The notes under the pieces: model-generated
Told to the model about the DNA's origin: nothing
Seen by the model: the letters and a program-made list of their open reading frames with translations, nothing else
The model's database searches: none
Assembly: GCA_023078685.1 (NCBI GenBank)
Contig: JALGAS010000006.1
Span: forward strand, 1,240,001-1,304,000
From: Neopestalotiopsis rosae
Taxonomy: Eukaryota; Ascomycota; Sordariomycetes; Amphisphaeriales; Sporocadaceae
Length of the DNA: 64,000 nucleotides
Direction: 5' to 3'
In this document: positions 32,922-43,158 of the stretch, in pieces
How the letters are laid out: every line of letters begins with the position of its first letter
Position numbering within the stretch: the stretch's first letter is position 1
Made by a program: the position numbers and the translations under genes

Positions 32922-34325
32922 ATGACACAAGCAAATGGTAGCGACGTCCAGAATGGCGCCACCAACGGAACCAAGATGGACGACGGCATCACCAAGGCCC
33001 TCTGCAAATTTGTGGCAGAGGTAAAATACGAAGATCTCGAAGCAAAGAGCATTGAAAAACTAAAGGATCTCATCACCGACCACATTGGAATTTCGGCCGG
33101 CGCCGCCGTCATTGCCGACTCGACGGAGCCATTTCTCAAAGCCGTCACGGCCCTGCACGGCGATACGGGACGCTGCACAGTCTATACCAAGGGCAAGAGA
33201 TTCTCCCCGCAGTTCGCCGGCTTCTTAAACGCCGCCTTCTCCCACAGCTTCGACTTTGACGACACCCACGCGGCCTCGATCCTCCACCCGGGCGCCACGG
33301 CCATCCCCGCGGCCCTGGCCCAGGCCGAGGCGTCGGGCAGCGACGGCAAGACCTTCCTGCTGGCCGCCGCCGTGGGCTACGAGATCACGACCCGCATCGG
33401 CCGCGCCCTCAACTACGGCGGCTACACCCGGGGCTTCCACAACACGGCCACGGCCGGCATCTTTGGCGCCGTGTCGGCCATTGCCAAGATCAAAGGTCTG
33501 TCAGCTGCGCAGATTGAAGACGCCTTTGGCCTCGCCCTGTCCCAGGCCTCCGGGTCCATGCAGTTCCTGGACAATGGATCGTGGAACAAGCGCCTGCACC
33601 CGGGCTTTGCCGTCCACGACGCCTTCATGGTCATTGCGCTCGCCGAGGCGGGTGCGCTCGGTGCTACGCGGCCGATTGAGGGGAGATACGGAGTGTTGCA
33701 TTCGTATTCGACCACTTCCACCGCGGAGCGAATCCTGGAGAATCTCGGTACGGAATGGATATTCACGGCCACAGCCATGAAGCCGTTCCCGGCGTGTCGC
33801 ATGACCCACTCGGCCATTGAGATCGTCGCGGGCGTCGCGAGCGAATCGCAAGGCAAGGAAGTAGACAGCGTCGTCGTGGAGCTGTCGCCGGGCTGCTTCC
33901 CCATCGTGGGCACCGAGGACCCCAACAAGCTGCAGCCCAAGACCATTGTCGACGGGCAATTTAGCATGTACTATCAGGTGGCCATTGCCTGGCTGTACGG
34001 CATGGACATCGGGTGGAAAATGTACGACAGGCTGGCCGACGAGGCGGTGCTGGCGTGGTGCCGCAAGGTCAAGGTCGTAGTCAACCCGGCCGTGCTCGAC
34101 CTCGAGGCCCGGGTGAAGTTTAACTTTGCCGACGGCACCGCCCGCGACGAGGCGCTCGTGCACCCCCTGGGCGAGGACGAGCACCCTTTCTCCAAGGAGC
34201 GCGTGCACAACAAATTTCTGGGCATGACGCAGCCGAGCTACGACGGTCCGACGCAGAAGAAGATCCTGGCCGCGATTGAAAGCCTTGACTCGCATCCGGT
34301 GACGGATTTGCTGTCTTTGCTGTAA
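32922..34325 (+). CDS. MmgE/PrpD family protein (2-methylcitrate dehydratase / cis-aconitate decarboxylase-like)
   Basis: 467 residues, no intron. The full-length MmgE/PrpD fold is evident: an N-terminal helical domain with AAFSHSFDFDDTHAASILHPG (residues 104-124; the Asp/His motif of the active site), GYEITTRIGRA, GFHNTATAGIFGA (H173), and WNKRLHPGFAVHDAF (K223-H226). Family members dehydrate 2-methylcitrate or decarboxylate cis-aconitate to itaconate; many fungal paralogues have unknown substrates. Cytosolic or mitochondrial location cannot be fixed: the N-terminus (MTQANGSDVQNGATNG) lacks an obvious presequence, arguing against the mitochondrial methylcitrate-cycle enzyme. A carboxylate-type transporter gene lies 8 kb upstream, as in itaconate-type loci, but the genes are not adjacent. 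High GC3 suggests good expression. Confidence 0.9.
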   Translation: MTQANGSDVQNGATNGTKMDDGITKALCKFVAEVKYEDLEAKSIEKLKDLITDHIGISAGAAVIADSTEPFLKAVTALHGDTGRCTVYTKGKRFSPQFAGFLNAAFSHSFDFDDTHAASILHPGATAIPAALAQAEASGSDGKTFLLAAAVGYEITTRIGRALNYGGYTRGFHNTATAGIFGAVSAIAKIKGLSAAQIEDAFGLALSQASGSMQFLDNGSWNKRLHPGFAVHDAFMVIALAEAGALGATRPIEGRYGVLHSYSTTSTAERILENLGTEWIFTATAMKPFPACRMTHSAIEIVAGVASESQGKEVDSVVVELSPGCFPIVGTEDPNKLQPKTIVDGQFSMYYQVAIAWLYGMDIGWKMYDRLADEAVLAWCRKVKVVVNPAVLDLEARVKFNFADGTARDEALVHPLGEDEHPFSKERVHNKFLGMTQPSYDGPTQKKILAAIESLDSHPVTDLLSLL

Positions 34326-34775
34326 ATGGACCGAGAGTTTTGGTTGGGCTGAACCTTGGAGCCGTATAAGTGTGATTGTGAAAGAGGGGTCCACCCAATT
34401 CCATGACATCCGCATTGAGTCTGAGACATTGTTAATTTGTAGAGGTTGATTCTCAACGTACATCTCTCGTTCCTTCTGAATAAAGAAAGTGATCTCGTTT
34501 CTCGAATTCTGTCGATAAAACGCCGTCACTATAAAGACGTCGCTATTCATCTTTGAAGAAAGCCATTGTCAGCTGTGCGCTATTCGATTAATCACTTCTT
34601 GCCCACAAGAAGAGGTCATCGCCGTCTTTGTCCACAGAAAAAGGTCTCACTGTATGACGGGCATTGCCCGCTGTCACTACTTATATGCATGTAGAGTTCA
34701 AATTCAAAACCCATATCCGGCCTGAACCAACCTCCTCGTCGAAGCATCCCCGTCACCGGGGAGATAGGTTGGGAG
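34326..34775. other. Short intergenic region, no gene seen
   Basis: 3' flank of the PrpD-like gene and promoter of the next gene in the same direction; nothing notable. Confidence 0.6.
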
Positions 34776-35828
34776 ATGCCTTACCCTTTAAAGTATAAAG
34801 GAACTCGAGGAGCTCGGTTTGCGTTGGATCTCGCAAGTGTCAAAGAAGAAGAAGGAGCCGCAGAAAAGAGTCCTGATGCTGAGTCCAATAACAACAATAT
34901 GAGAAATCCCTTCGTCGGCCGAACGGAAAACACCCTCCTCAGCGATGGAAGAGATATCAAACCGGCGCCGAGTCCTGCCGAATCGACGCACACGGCCATT
35001 TTCAGCCCCATCGTCGACAAAAAGATGCTTCCGCCCACTCCGGACGAGGAAGAGAGCTTTGCGAGATACGACCTGGTGTCGACGCATCGCAACCTCACCA
35101 GAATGTCTCAGTACCTCCTGAAGCTGGAAGCGCGCACCTCGACCGCCTCCAAGATCCACGTCCGCAAGACGCTCGACGCCATGGTGGAAAACGCAGAGTA
35201 CTCGAGCGGGGATGGCATGGACCGGGGTTCCCACGGGCTGCTGCTGGGGGGCTACAACCAGCTGATATTCGACATCGAGTGCTTGAGCAGCGACGTGTGG
35301 GCGCGGATGCACCAGCTGGACCGCGAGTTCCGGCGCCTGAGCCGGGAGACGCGCGACGCCGAGACGGGCCAGTCGCGGTCCTTTGCGCTGCGCGGCGAGA
35401 GCTTCGTCAAGAGGTGGATCCAGCAGGAGATTGACCACAACGCCCTGCGCGGCGAGGAGACCATCTGGTACACGGTCCGCGACATGAACAACCAGCGCTG
35501 CCTCCGCGACTGGCTGGACCTGCTGGCCGACGTGCACAACCGCGGCGCCCAGCCCATTGTCGACGAGGAGCGCCTCGTCCAGCTGGCCTGGCACTACCTC
35601 GACCGCGGCATCCGCCCGCCCAAGCCCGAGATCGCCATGAAGACGGCCGACTTTATCAACTGGTGGCATGATCTCCGGATCAGCGGCGCCTTTGATGGAG
35701 CCAAGGGTGATCCGGATTTTCAAAGGCGCGAGGACGAGGAGGCTCTAAAGTCACTCCAATCTACATGGACGACAAAAAAGAACGTTTGGAACACGGGAGA
35801 GAAGTGGAACGATGAAAGGCACACGTAA
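34776..35828 (+). CDS. Uncharacterised fungal protein, mainly helical C-terminal domain
   Basis: 350 residues, no intron. I do not recognise a family. Residues 1-100 are polar and probably disordered, with a stretch of four asparagines and a proline-rich KKMLPPTPDEEE. From about residue 100 it becomes a compact, Leu/Arg-rich helical domain with many aromatics (IQQEIDHNALRGEETIWYTV, LAWHYLDRGIRPPKPEI, DFINWWHDLRISG). There is no signal peptide or membrane segment. GC-rich third codon positions and absence of stops over 1 kb support a real gene despite a long antisense frame. The ATG at 34776 is the first in frame; a later Met at residue 42 is an alternative. It converges on the next gene. Confidence 0.75.
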   Translation: MPYPLKYKGTRGARFALDLASVKEEEGAAEKSPDAESNNNNMRNPFVGRTENTLLSDGRDIKPAPSPAESTHTAIFSPIVDKKMLPPTPDEEESFARYDLVSTHRNLTRMSQYLLKLEARTSTASKIHVRKTLDAMVENAEYSSGDGMDRGSHGLLLGGYNQLIFDIECLSSDVWARMHQLDREFRRLSRETRDAETGQSRSFALRGESFVKRWIQQEIDHNALRGEETIWYTVRDMNNQRCLRDWLDLLADVHNRGAQPIVDEERLVQLAWHYLDRGIRPPKPEIAMKTADFINWWHDLRISGAFDGAKGDPDFQRREDEEALKSLQSTWTTKKNVWNTGEKWNDERHT

Positions 35829-35999
35829 CACTAGCGATCAACACGATACATTTTTGGCCACCTTTTCCCCTAATTTATTAATGATACCAGATATGGATTA
35901 CAAAGTAATATGAATATCTTGAAAATGCCATTACCACCAATTTCTTCATATCAAGAAACTTGTCTCGCTGCTTACAAACTTTTTCCTAGTCACCCTGTC

Positions 36000-36896
36000 T
36001 CACAAATCTACTACCTTGCCATACATTCGTATATCCTCTTGTCCTGGTGGAGTGCGCACAAAGTATATGGGCTGCTTCTCAACATGAATGGTGTGCAGAT
36101 CCCCCAAAGTCAGTAGATCCTTGCGAAAGCGGACAAAAGCCCAGACACCAACGGCCAACGGGATGTAGGGCCCGTAGAGCAAGTCGGCGACCGACAGCCA
36201 GGGAAAGAACTCCATGCGCGTGTAGCCCAGCCAGCGCTGCGGCCTGTTCAGGTACAGGTGCGACATCCACAGGAACCAGGCGGCGACGAGGACGCCCGAG
36301 AGCACGGCGCTCCGCGCGTCGTCCTTGTGGACCCAAAAGTCGTAGGGGATCGTCGGGAGCGCCGCGACGAGGCCAAAGAAGAGGCTCGACGCCCAGGGAA
36401 AGGCCGAGAGCGCCCGGAACGTCAGGGCGAAGGCGAGATCGACGAGCTGGACGAGAAGGGTGGTCGCGACGTTGAGCAGGTGGGCGCCCAGCTCGAAAAC
36501 GTACCGCGGGATCCAGCTCAGGCTGTGGATCAGTCGAAAGAGAAAGTGGCCGACGTGTCGGGGCTGGCGGTTGTAGACGGACTTGACGAGGTACTCTTGG
36601 TGCGACGCCTCGGTTCGGACAAAGTGCTCCGTCGGGCTCCAGAGGTTTCTTTCCACCCAAGACGCCTGGTGCTGTATAACCGCTCCTATCGGTACCAAGA
36701 GGTTGTCTCGCATCCACAAGACGGCTGGGGGTATAGGGATGGTGACCTGTTTCTTGGACTTCTTGGCTGTGGCTTTTGTTCCTGTCGTGCCTGGGGTTGA
36801 TGTTGCACTCTTGGTAGTTGTTGCTGCAGTGGTCGATGATGTGCTCGGGGCTGCAACTGCAGTTGAGGTAGTGGTTGTGGCACCGCTTGAAGCCAT
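36000..36896 (-). CDS. Predicted multi-pass membrane protein, unknown function
   Basis: 298 residues from the ATG at 36896. The first 50 residues are a Ser/Thr/Ala-rich tail ending in a lysine cluster (KKSKKQ). Then come amphipathic helices and about four hydrophobic segments near residues 135-165, 168-185, 197-213 and 236-256, linked by conserved-looking aromatic motifs (YDFWVHKDD, RWLGYTRMEFFPW). No family recognised; an organelle membrane protein is plausible. An in-frame ATG at 37079 would add 61 residues, beginning with a lysine-rich stretch that derives from a T-rich leader; I think that part is untranslated leader. It converges on the preceding plus-strand gene (171 bp). Confidence 0.72.
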   Translation of the reverse strand: MASSGATTTTSTAVAAPSTSSTTAATTTKSATSTPGTTGTKATAKKSKKQVTIPIPPAVLWMRDNLLVPIGAVIQHQASWVERNLWSPTEHFVRTEASHQEYLVKSVYNRQPRHVGHFLFRLIHSLSWIPRYVFELGAHLLNVATTLLVQLVDLAFALTFRALSAFPWASSLFFGLVAALPTIPYDFWVHKDDARSAVLSGVLVAAWFLWMSHLYLNRPQRWLGYTRMEFFPWLSVADLLYGPYIPLAVGVWAFVRFRKDLLTLGDLHTIHVEKQPIYFVRTPPGQEDIRMYGKVVDL

Positions 36897-37284
36897 GATG
36901 CAGTATGTTGTGGAAGTCAGTGGTAGCAGCAGCAGTATTATTAGTTCCGTAGCGAAATGTGGTACAACTGATTGAATTCGCCGCAGGATCGAACGATTGA
37001 AACCAACATGAAAGTAATTGGAGGATTGTGAAGATGATCGTTTTGTTTTGTTTTCTTTTTGCTTTTTTTCTTCATTCATTCATGCTATAACTTGCCCAAG
37101 GTGCTGAAAGCGGAATGTTGCATTCCATTGCCCTTCTCGAACCCATTGGAGCTAAGCCGCAAACGATCGAGTATACATGTCTCAAAAAATTTCCCGAAAC
37201 AATCCATGGCAGCCGGAAGCGACACCAAAGAAAAAAGGTCCAATTCCCCTTTGTGTCTCACAATGTGGGCGCTTCGCTTCTACT
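36897..37284. other. Intergenic region, no gene seen
   Basis: Promoter and leader of the membrane-protein gene and 3' flank of the amidotransferase-like gene, both on the minus strand. Confidence 0.55.
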
Positions 37285-38192
37285 TCAAATTTCCAGAAAC
37301 CTCACCACCACCTCGGCGGCTAATTGGCTCGTAGAGTCCCGGTCAATGAGCTTGAGCGATGTCTCGTAGACTTCGTTGTCAATGGTTCCACTGCTTCCCA
37401 GAAACTCGGTAAAGTAGTACAGGATGCGCCGGTCGAACTCGGGATGGCCTTGATAGGTTAAGACCCTTCCAGGCTGGTACAGCCCCTGGTTCTTGCACAT
37501 GTCGGACGACCCGACCGAGAGCCAGCCCCGGGGCAGAGGCCGCGTCGTGACAACCTCATCGCTGTGGAGGAACTGGTACCGCATGGTCTGACCCTGGAGG
37601 AAGGGGAACTGGGACACGAACTGTGGCGTGAGATTGACATCGTGGACACCATTCTCCCAGCCATAGTTGGCTCCGACCACTTCTACTCCGTGCTCGCCGA
37701 GAAAGACGCGGGCGAGTAGCTGGTGGCCAAAGCAGCCGCCAAAGAATTTGATGTTTGGATGAGTGTCATATACCACTGTTTTATAAGTCTAGGAATTAGC
37801 AACAGGCTCAAATGCACAATTCGTATAACAGATACCAAGCTGGATGATTTTTGAGACGAACCCCTGACGAACTGCTCCAGCGCTCGGATCCAGGGAAAGT
37901 CATCATAGGCACTGCAGATGGAGCCTGTGACAATGAAAGCGTCGACCTTGGTGATGTCACTCGGGTATACTCCATGCACCACCGGCCACCTGGTCACCTC
38001 AATGGAGGTGCGTCTCTGTGGTGGCCTTTTGTAGTTGACCTTGTTGATGCCCGTCTGGAGCCATTGGTCAAAGATGTTGGCAAAGTTGCCGCGAGCCTCG
38101 ACAATGGCATCGGGCAACGTCTCGCATTCGAGGACGGCGACGTGCATAGCTCCGGGTCTGCGGGCCGGCCGTTGGTCCTCTGAGATTGCCAT
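37285..38192 (-). CDS. Class I glutamine-amidotransferase-like protein
   Basis: Minus-strand exons 38192-37862 and 37775-37285 give 273 residues. A flavodoxin-like start (MHVAVLECETL), VDAFIVTGSICSAYDDFPWI, the nucleophile elbow GGCFGHQ with Cys125, and a C-terminal GHPEF with His221 and Glu223 make the complete class I catalytic triad. Stand-alone proteins of this type are often annotated as GMP-synthase-like amidotransferases; some are peptidases acting on gamma-glutamyl compounds. No synthetase domain is attached, so it may work alone or with an unknown partner. The 86-nt intron (37776-37861) uses the weak donor GTTCGT, chosen because it alone restores F-V-R-V-V-Y-D before the catalytic motif and is in phase; a CTAAT branch site and CAG support it. 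Confidence 0.83.
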
Positions 38193-40605
38193 TGAAATAA
38201 TAATGTGCTGTGATTTGGTGTTTCGGCAGTTGCTATATTCTCTGGGAATTAGAGTTCTGATGACGCCTCGGTAAACTGCAGTAAGCACTCAAAGTTGCCC
38301 AACTGTGTTACGGCTCTTCGTTGGACTGTTTTGGATTTGTCCACGCGTGCATGACAAGTGCTGACTGCCACCTTGTTCTTTTCGGTTTTTTTCTCTTCCT
38401 CTCTCGTGTACTTCTCCAAAACAAACAATCGTCCAAAAATTTCGTCTTGGGTTTATTGAACATTTATACCCACGAATTCCCCCCCTTTGTTCTCCCACCC
38501 CCTCGCTTGCGTTCCGTAGGACTATCAGAGACCGGTCGAAAATACACGAAGAGGAAGAAGAAAAGAAAAAATCAAGAGACACATCCTTTCGGTTCGTGCT
38601 GCTGGCTTGCGCGCTGGCTGCATCTGCCCTGCATCCGCGGCAAACAAGACGGGCTCTGTCTGGTCCACCAAGGGACGAGTGTGCTCTCTCTGCGGCTCAT
38701 ATTGGGGGACCGGCCCTTCTGCGTCCTGTAAGTACGATCGAAGGGAATGCCGGTAGGGGTTTGGAACACAAGCGATGTTCCGAACTGGCTAGCTTACCTG
38801 TTCTTTGCCGAGTGGGCCTCGCAAACTCTTGCCAAACGCCTTGCTTTGGTCCCGGGTTGTGCATAGGGAGGAGAATCCCATCGCCAAACGGGAGACGCCA
38901 TCGTGAGTGGTTGTCTCTTAAGGGGGAACCCCCATTCGCGATCAACCTTTTATTTTATTTTTTTATTCCACTCGGCACCAATGCAATGCAGACAGGCAAG
39001 CAAACATAAAGCCAATCCTTCGCCCGCTAGTTTGCATATCCATATATATGGACCATGAAAAGTTGGAAAATCAAATCCACTCTGTCGTCACGGGTGGGAA
39101 ACCTCCGAACTCCCACGCAGCAGAACCCCCAACGGGACCACCATTGATTGTCACTTATCGGCAACCAACTTTACCATTATGTATCTAATCAGACTTACAT
39201 TATGGTAGGATGGCAACCCTGACCCCAGATTCGTCTGATTTCCCGGATCTAACGCATGTACTATTGGTAAATAGACACTGGCGCAACATTGATGATTCCC
39301 ACACACACGTGGCTTACATAACGTCGCCGCACAAAGCGCGTCCCTTATTGACCTTGTCAGCACGTGGGTAATGTTTTTCAATCTGTTCATCAGCATTCAT
39401 GATATTATCAAACAATTCATATCAATTTCGAGTTCGTTAAAGTTGGTTTTATATTGGCCACTTCATAGCTCTCACGCGACAGTGGATCTACTGTTATAGT
39501 GTCAATAACCCTGGCCGAGAACATATGAAGGATTCCAAGTCTCACTACTTGACTAATGACCCAAGAGATCCAAAGGGTATATTGTGCGATATCATATGAT
39601 GAAAAGTGGATTTTGACATGGCCTTCTGTGGACTTACTATACGGGATCATTCGTTAGCACCGGACCCTAGTTTGTAAAGGTACCTGACATCAGGCTGTGT
39701 TTTTGTCTCGCTTACATCGAGCGTGGGAGGATGACAATCAGATTTCAAATAATGACAAATAGTCGAACAAGATTAAAATGGCTCATGAGAATATATGAAC
39801 GAATCCTTTCGGTGTTTGGTATCCAATAAGTTGTGATATTTCCATCGTGTATCTCGGGTAAAACTTAAAACACCCAAGCGTGAAGGTTGCCAGAAGAAGC
39901 CTTGGGGACAGCGATGTAGGATTCCCCCCATATACGACAAAGACAAAACCAAACCCCGATATCAGGTTCTAGACGAATTTACCTTGCATACGGTCGAAGC
40001 TAACGGACGCAATGGACGCTACATTATCTCGGCCGCAGGCACTGAAGTTGGAATAGGGCCCTGTCTTAGCGGACGTAAACCACCAGTCGGGTGGGCTCCA
40101 GGGTCGAATCGACTGTTCCAGTCGTCGTCATGCTTCGCTGCGTTGTCTAAACCGGTGAAACGTTCAAAAGAGACCCCTGATGCAGATTATACGGACCGGT
40201 GAAAGAAAATTTTGAAATGTTGGGCCATGTTCATAGTAGGGGATATCTCTCATAATTCCAATCACGTCATATGAGTCCAGCAACGAACCGTTGGCTCGTC
40301 TCTCCTTTGCCTCCTGGCCCTTCCTTATCATTTGACCCTCTCTCTTTTTTCCACTCATTCCTCACAACCTATGCTTCATCCTTTCTCCGCGATATACCCA
40401 CGGGGAGCGCCCACAGGTGGGTTGGTCGCAACATTGCCACCTCATCATCCAGCATGCCGAACGCCAAGAAACAATAAACGGGGGGCAGGTCGTCCCAATG
40501 ATATTCATTTCCACTTCACCTCTCGTTGGAGCTTTCTCATGGAGACAGCACTCTTTTGTCCATCAGAGAAAGCAATCCACTCACACACATTATACACACC
40601 CACCT
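38193..40605. other. Intergenic region of 2.4 kb, no gene seen
   Basis: Several frames of up to about 137 codons occur but none has motifs, splice-consistent extensions or coding-like codon use. The first 400 bases are T-rich promoter for the amidotransferase-like gene. Confidence 0.5.
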
Positions 40606-41316
40606 TCAATACTCTACGGGGCCACCTCCACCTCCACCTCCACCAGAAGCCGACGCTGTCGTCGCCGTCGCCAGCGTCAAGACCTTGTCGACGATCCAAG
40701 AAGCCCAGTGGCCCGTGACCACGACGCCCGGGACCGCCCGCCAGCTGGACCAGAGCAGGGAGGCCAGGTGGGAGGCGGCCCACAGAACGGGGCTGTAGAC
40801 GGCGGCGGTCCAGCCGAGCCGCGCGAGGCCGTGGTTAAGGAGGGCGCGAAAGGGCGGGTGGCCCAGCAGGACCGCCGGCAGCGCCGCCGCCGGGGCCAGC
40901 GCCCACGGGGTCAGGGCCCCCGACACGATCAGGAGCGCCCAGAGGAACCACCAGAAGCCCACGTCTTGGACCAGCTCCCGGTGGTGGCCGCCCATCATGT
41001 CCGCATTGTCCCTGGCCATGTCCATGCTGGCCCCCAGGTGATGATAGGATGAGGCATCGTTGTTGTTACCGGGCCCGTTGACGACAGCTTTGTGAGCGTT
41101 GCTGTAGCCGCTTCTGTTGTTATATATCCTGGCGTCCGCCGCCTGCTGGACCATGAGCCCTTCGCGCACCACCTCGGAGACGAGCATGGAGAACACGAAC
41201 AGGTATGTCCACAGCGTCCACCGCAGCAAGCGCACCAGAGTCCGCGGGTTCTTGAGGAGGTAGACGGTCAGGACGAGCGTCCATATCACCGGTATCGCCA
41301 GGATGAGGAGGTACAT
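40606..41316 (-). CDS. Small predicted membrane protein with glycine-rich tail
   Basis: 236 residues, no intron. Hydrophobic segments lie at about residues 3-21 (LLILAIPVIWTLVLTVYLL), 35-50, 119-150 and 173-190, separated by a polar Asn/His-rich loop (residues 65-115). The C-terminus is Gly8-P-V-E-Y, coded by a GGTGGA repeat. No family recognised. The ATG at 41316 is preceded by a (GAA)6 purine tract. A signal anchor or multi-pass topology is likely. Because the frame is short and GC-rich, confidence in the gene is moderate, but the clean membrane segments favour it. Confidence 0.65.
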   Translation of the reverse strand: MYLLILAIPVIWTLVLTVYLLKNPRTLVRLLRWTLWTYLFVFSMLVSEVVREGLMVQQAADARIYNNRSGYSNAHKAVVNGPGNNNDASSYHHLGASMDMARDNADMMGGHHRELVQDVGFWWFLWALLIVSGALTPWALAPAAALPAVLLGHPPFRALLNHGLARLGWTAAVYSPVLWAASHLASLLWSSWRAVPGVVVTGHWASWIVDKVLTLATATTASASGGGGGGGGPVEY

Positions 41317-41898
41317 GGTTTTCTTCTTCTTCTTCTTCGCAACTTCTCTCCCTCCCTGGTTGAGGGCTCGTACCGTCCACTCGGCACTCCGCCCTGTCGG
41401 GGTGATTTCTAATGAGATATGACTGTCGATCTGTCAATGGGAATTCGTAGATGGGAAATTAAAGGTCCATTGAACGGTGAACTGCGCTGTACCGGCTTGT
41501 GCCCAAACGCCGTGGTGTACTACCTAGCTTGTTTGCTTAAGTGGTTTTGTGAGACACGACGCGCGCGGGTGAATTGGGCCACGATTTGAGCCCACAGAAT
41601 GCCAGTCGAGTTTCTGAGGTGATGCTGAATCCTCAGGCCCATTGATGTGATCCGTACCCGCATCCGGTCATACGACCAGACAATTGGCAGACTGAATGCT
41701 TTGCCTTTGTTTCCAACAATGAAATGCACATACTAACCCCTGTCTTATCTGGTTAGATTGCATCGGGGCTTTGTTGAATTGTCAATTTGGTATGTGGAAT
41801 ATACATGATAATTTTTATGTAGCCCAATAACCAATGTAGCTGCTTGCTTTCTATGTACATTTATTATTTTTCATTCAAGGTGGTCTTCGTGAGAGAAT
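41317..41898. other. Intergenic region, no gene seen
   Basis: Starts with a (TTC)6 tract at 41321-41338 directly upstream of the minus-strand membrane-protein start; otherwise unremarkable 3' flank of the thiolase gene. Confidence 0.55.
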
Positions 41899-43158
41899 TT
41901 ATTCCCTCACAAAAAGACCGGCCATACCCATACCAGTACCGACACACATGCTGACGACACCAACCTGGCCGCCGGTGCGACCCAGACCGTGCAGCAGAGT
42001 GCTCGTCATGCGGGCACCAGTGGCACCGAGCGGGTGACCGAGGGCAATGGCACCACCGTCGGGGTTGACCTTGCCCTGCTCCCAGTCCTTCTGGAGACCG
42101 AGCTCGCGCACCGAGTAGATGGCCTGGCTGGCAAAGGCCTCGTTGATCTCCCAGCGGTCGACGTCCTTGTTCTCAAGGCCAAACTGGCCCAGAAGCTTGG
42201 GAATGGCCAGGGCCGGGCCGATGCCCATCTCGTCGGGCTTGCAGCCGACGGTGGTGGCGCCGACAAACTTGCCAATGATGCTCGACGTCAGGCCGAGCTC
42301 GGTGGCGGTGCTGCGCTTCATGAGGAGGGTGGCGGCCGCGCCGTCGCTGACCTGAGACGAGTTGCCGGCCGTGCTGGCGCCATCGGCCTTGAAGGCGGGC
42401 TTGAGCTTGGCGAGGCCCTCGAGGGTCGCGCTGGCACGGATGCCGTCGTCTTTGGTGACCTCAATGGTCTGCTCCTCGCCCACCTTGTTGCCCTGTTTGT
42501 CTACCTCCTGGAACCGCGTCGTGACCTTGACGATCTCAGCGTCAAAGGCGCCCTCCTTTTGCGCCTTGGCGGCGCGGCGGTGCGACTCAACCGCGAACTC
42601 GTCCTGCTCTTGCCGGCCGACCTTGTAGCGCTCGGCCACGTTCTCAGACGTGATGCCCATGGCCATGATGCAGTCCCTGGCGTCCTTGTTCGGGCTGTCC
42701 TTGAGCTCCGGCCACAGGTCGACGGGGATGGCGCGGCTGCCATAGTTGCGCGTCATGCTCTCCATACCAGCAGCAATACCAGCGCCCTCAATCATGCCCG
42801 TCCTCAGCTGGGCGGCCACCAGGGCAACGCTCTGCAGGGAGGAGGAGCAGGCGCGGTTGGTGGTGTACAGCGACGTCGAGTTCGGGAAGCCGACGTGGTT
42901 CATGGCCATGCGGGCAGCCTTGGAACCGCCGAGCTCGGAAAGAACGACGCCTACAGCCACGTCAGAGACGGCCTCGGGCGGCATGTTGGGGTTGGCATCG
43001 AGGGTGGCGCGAAGGACGACGGAGAGCAGCTCCTCGGGGTAGGCATCCTTGAGCTGGCCCTTGTAGGACCGGCACACGGGCGTCCGCAGGGCCGAGAGGA
43101 TCACGATGTCTGAGGGCGCCTTTGCGAGGACATTGCTGAGGCCCTTGGGCAACGCCAT
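41899..43158 (-). CDS. Acetyl-CoA C-acyltransferase (3-ketoacyl-CoA thiolase)
   Basis: 419 residues, no intron, normal length for a thiolase. It catalyses thiolytic cleavage of 3-ketoacyl-CoA in beta-oxidation (or the reverse condensation). Catalytic residues are all visible: nucleophile Cys104 in NRACSSSLQS, the NEAFA motif (N339), His375 in GHPLGATGAR and Cys405 in CVGTGMG. The motif around Cys104 is CSSS rather than the usual CSSG. There is no PTS1 at the C-terminus (ends FVRE), and the N-terminus MALPKGLSNVLAKAPSD does not match a PTS2, so peroxisomal import is not obvious; a mitochondrial or cytosolic location is possible. GC-rich codons suggest strong expression. Confidence 0.92.
   Translation of the reverse strand: MALPKGLSNVLAKAPSDIVILSALRTPVCRSYKGQLKDAYPEELLSVVLRATLDANPNMPPEAVSDVAVGVVLSELGGSKAARMAMNHVGFPNSTSLYTTNRACSSSLQSVALVAAQLRTGMIEGAGIAAGMESMTRNYGSRAIPVDLWPELKDSPNKDARDCIMAMGITSENVAERYKVGRQEQDEFAVESHRRAAKAQKEGAFDAEIVKVTTRFQEVDKQGNKVGEEQTIEVTKDDGIRASATLEGLAKLKPAFKADGASTAGNSSQVSDGAAATLLMKRSTATELGLTSSIIGKFVGATTVGCKPDEMGIGPALAIPKLLGQFGLENKDVDRWEINEAFASQAIYSVRELGLQKDWEQGKVNPDGGAIALGHPLGATGARMTSTLLHGLGRTGGQVGVVSMCVGTGMGMAGLFVRE

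Noticed and set aside
33501..34550. 349-codon minus-strand frame over the MmgE/PrpD gene
   Set aside because: Shadow; composition is His/Arg/Val-rich without motifs, and it extends past the real gene only by chance.
34788..35723. 311-codon minus-strand frame opposite the orphan gene
   Set aside because: I considered it as the real gene. The plus-strand version has more natural amino-acid composition, an ATG start and aromatic-rich helical segments, so the minus frame is treated as shadow.
41989..43113. 374-codon plus-strand frame across the thiolase gene
   Set aside because: Antisense shadow of a GC-rich gene with an intact thiolase active site on the other strand.
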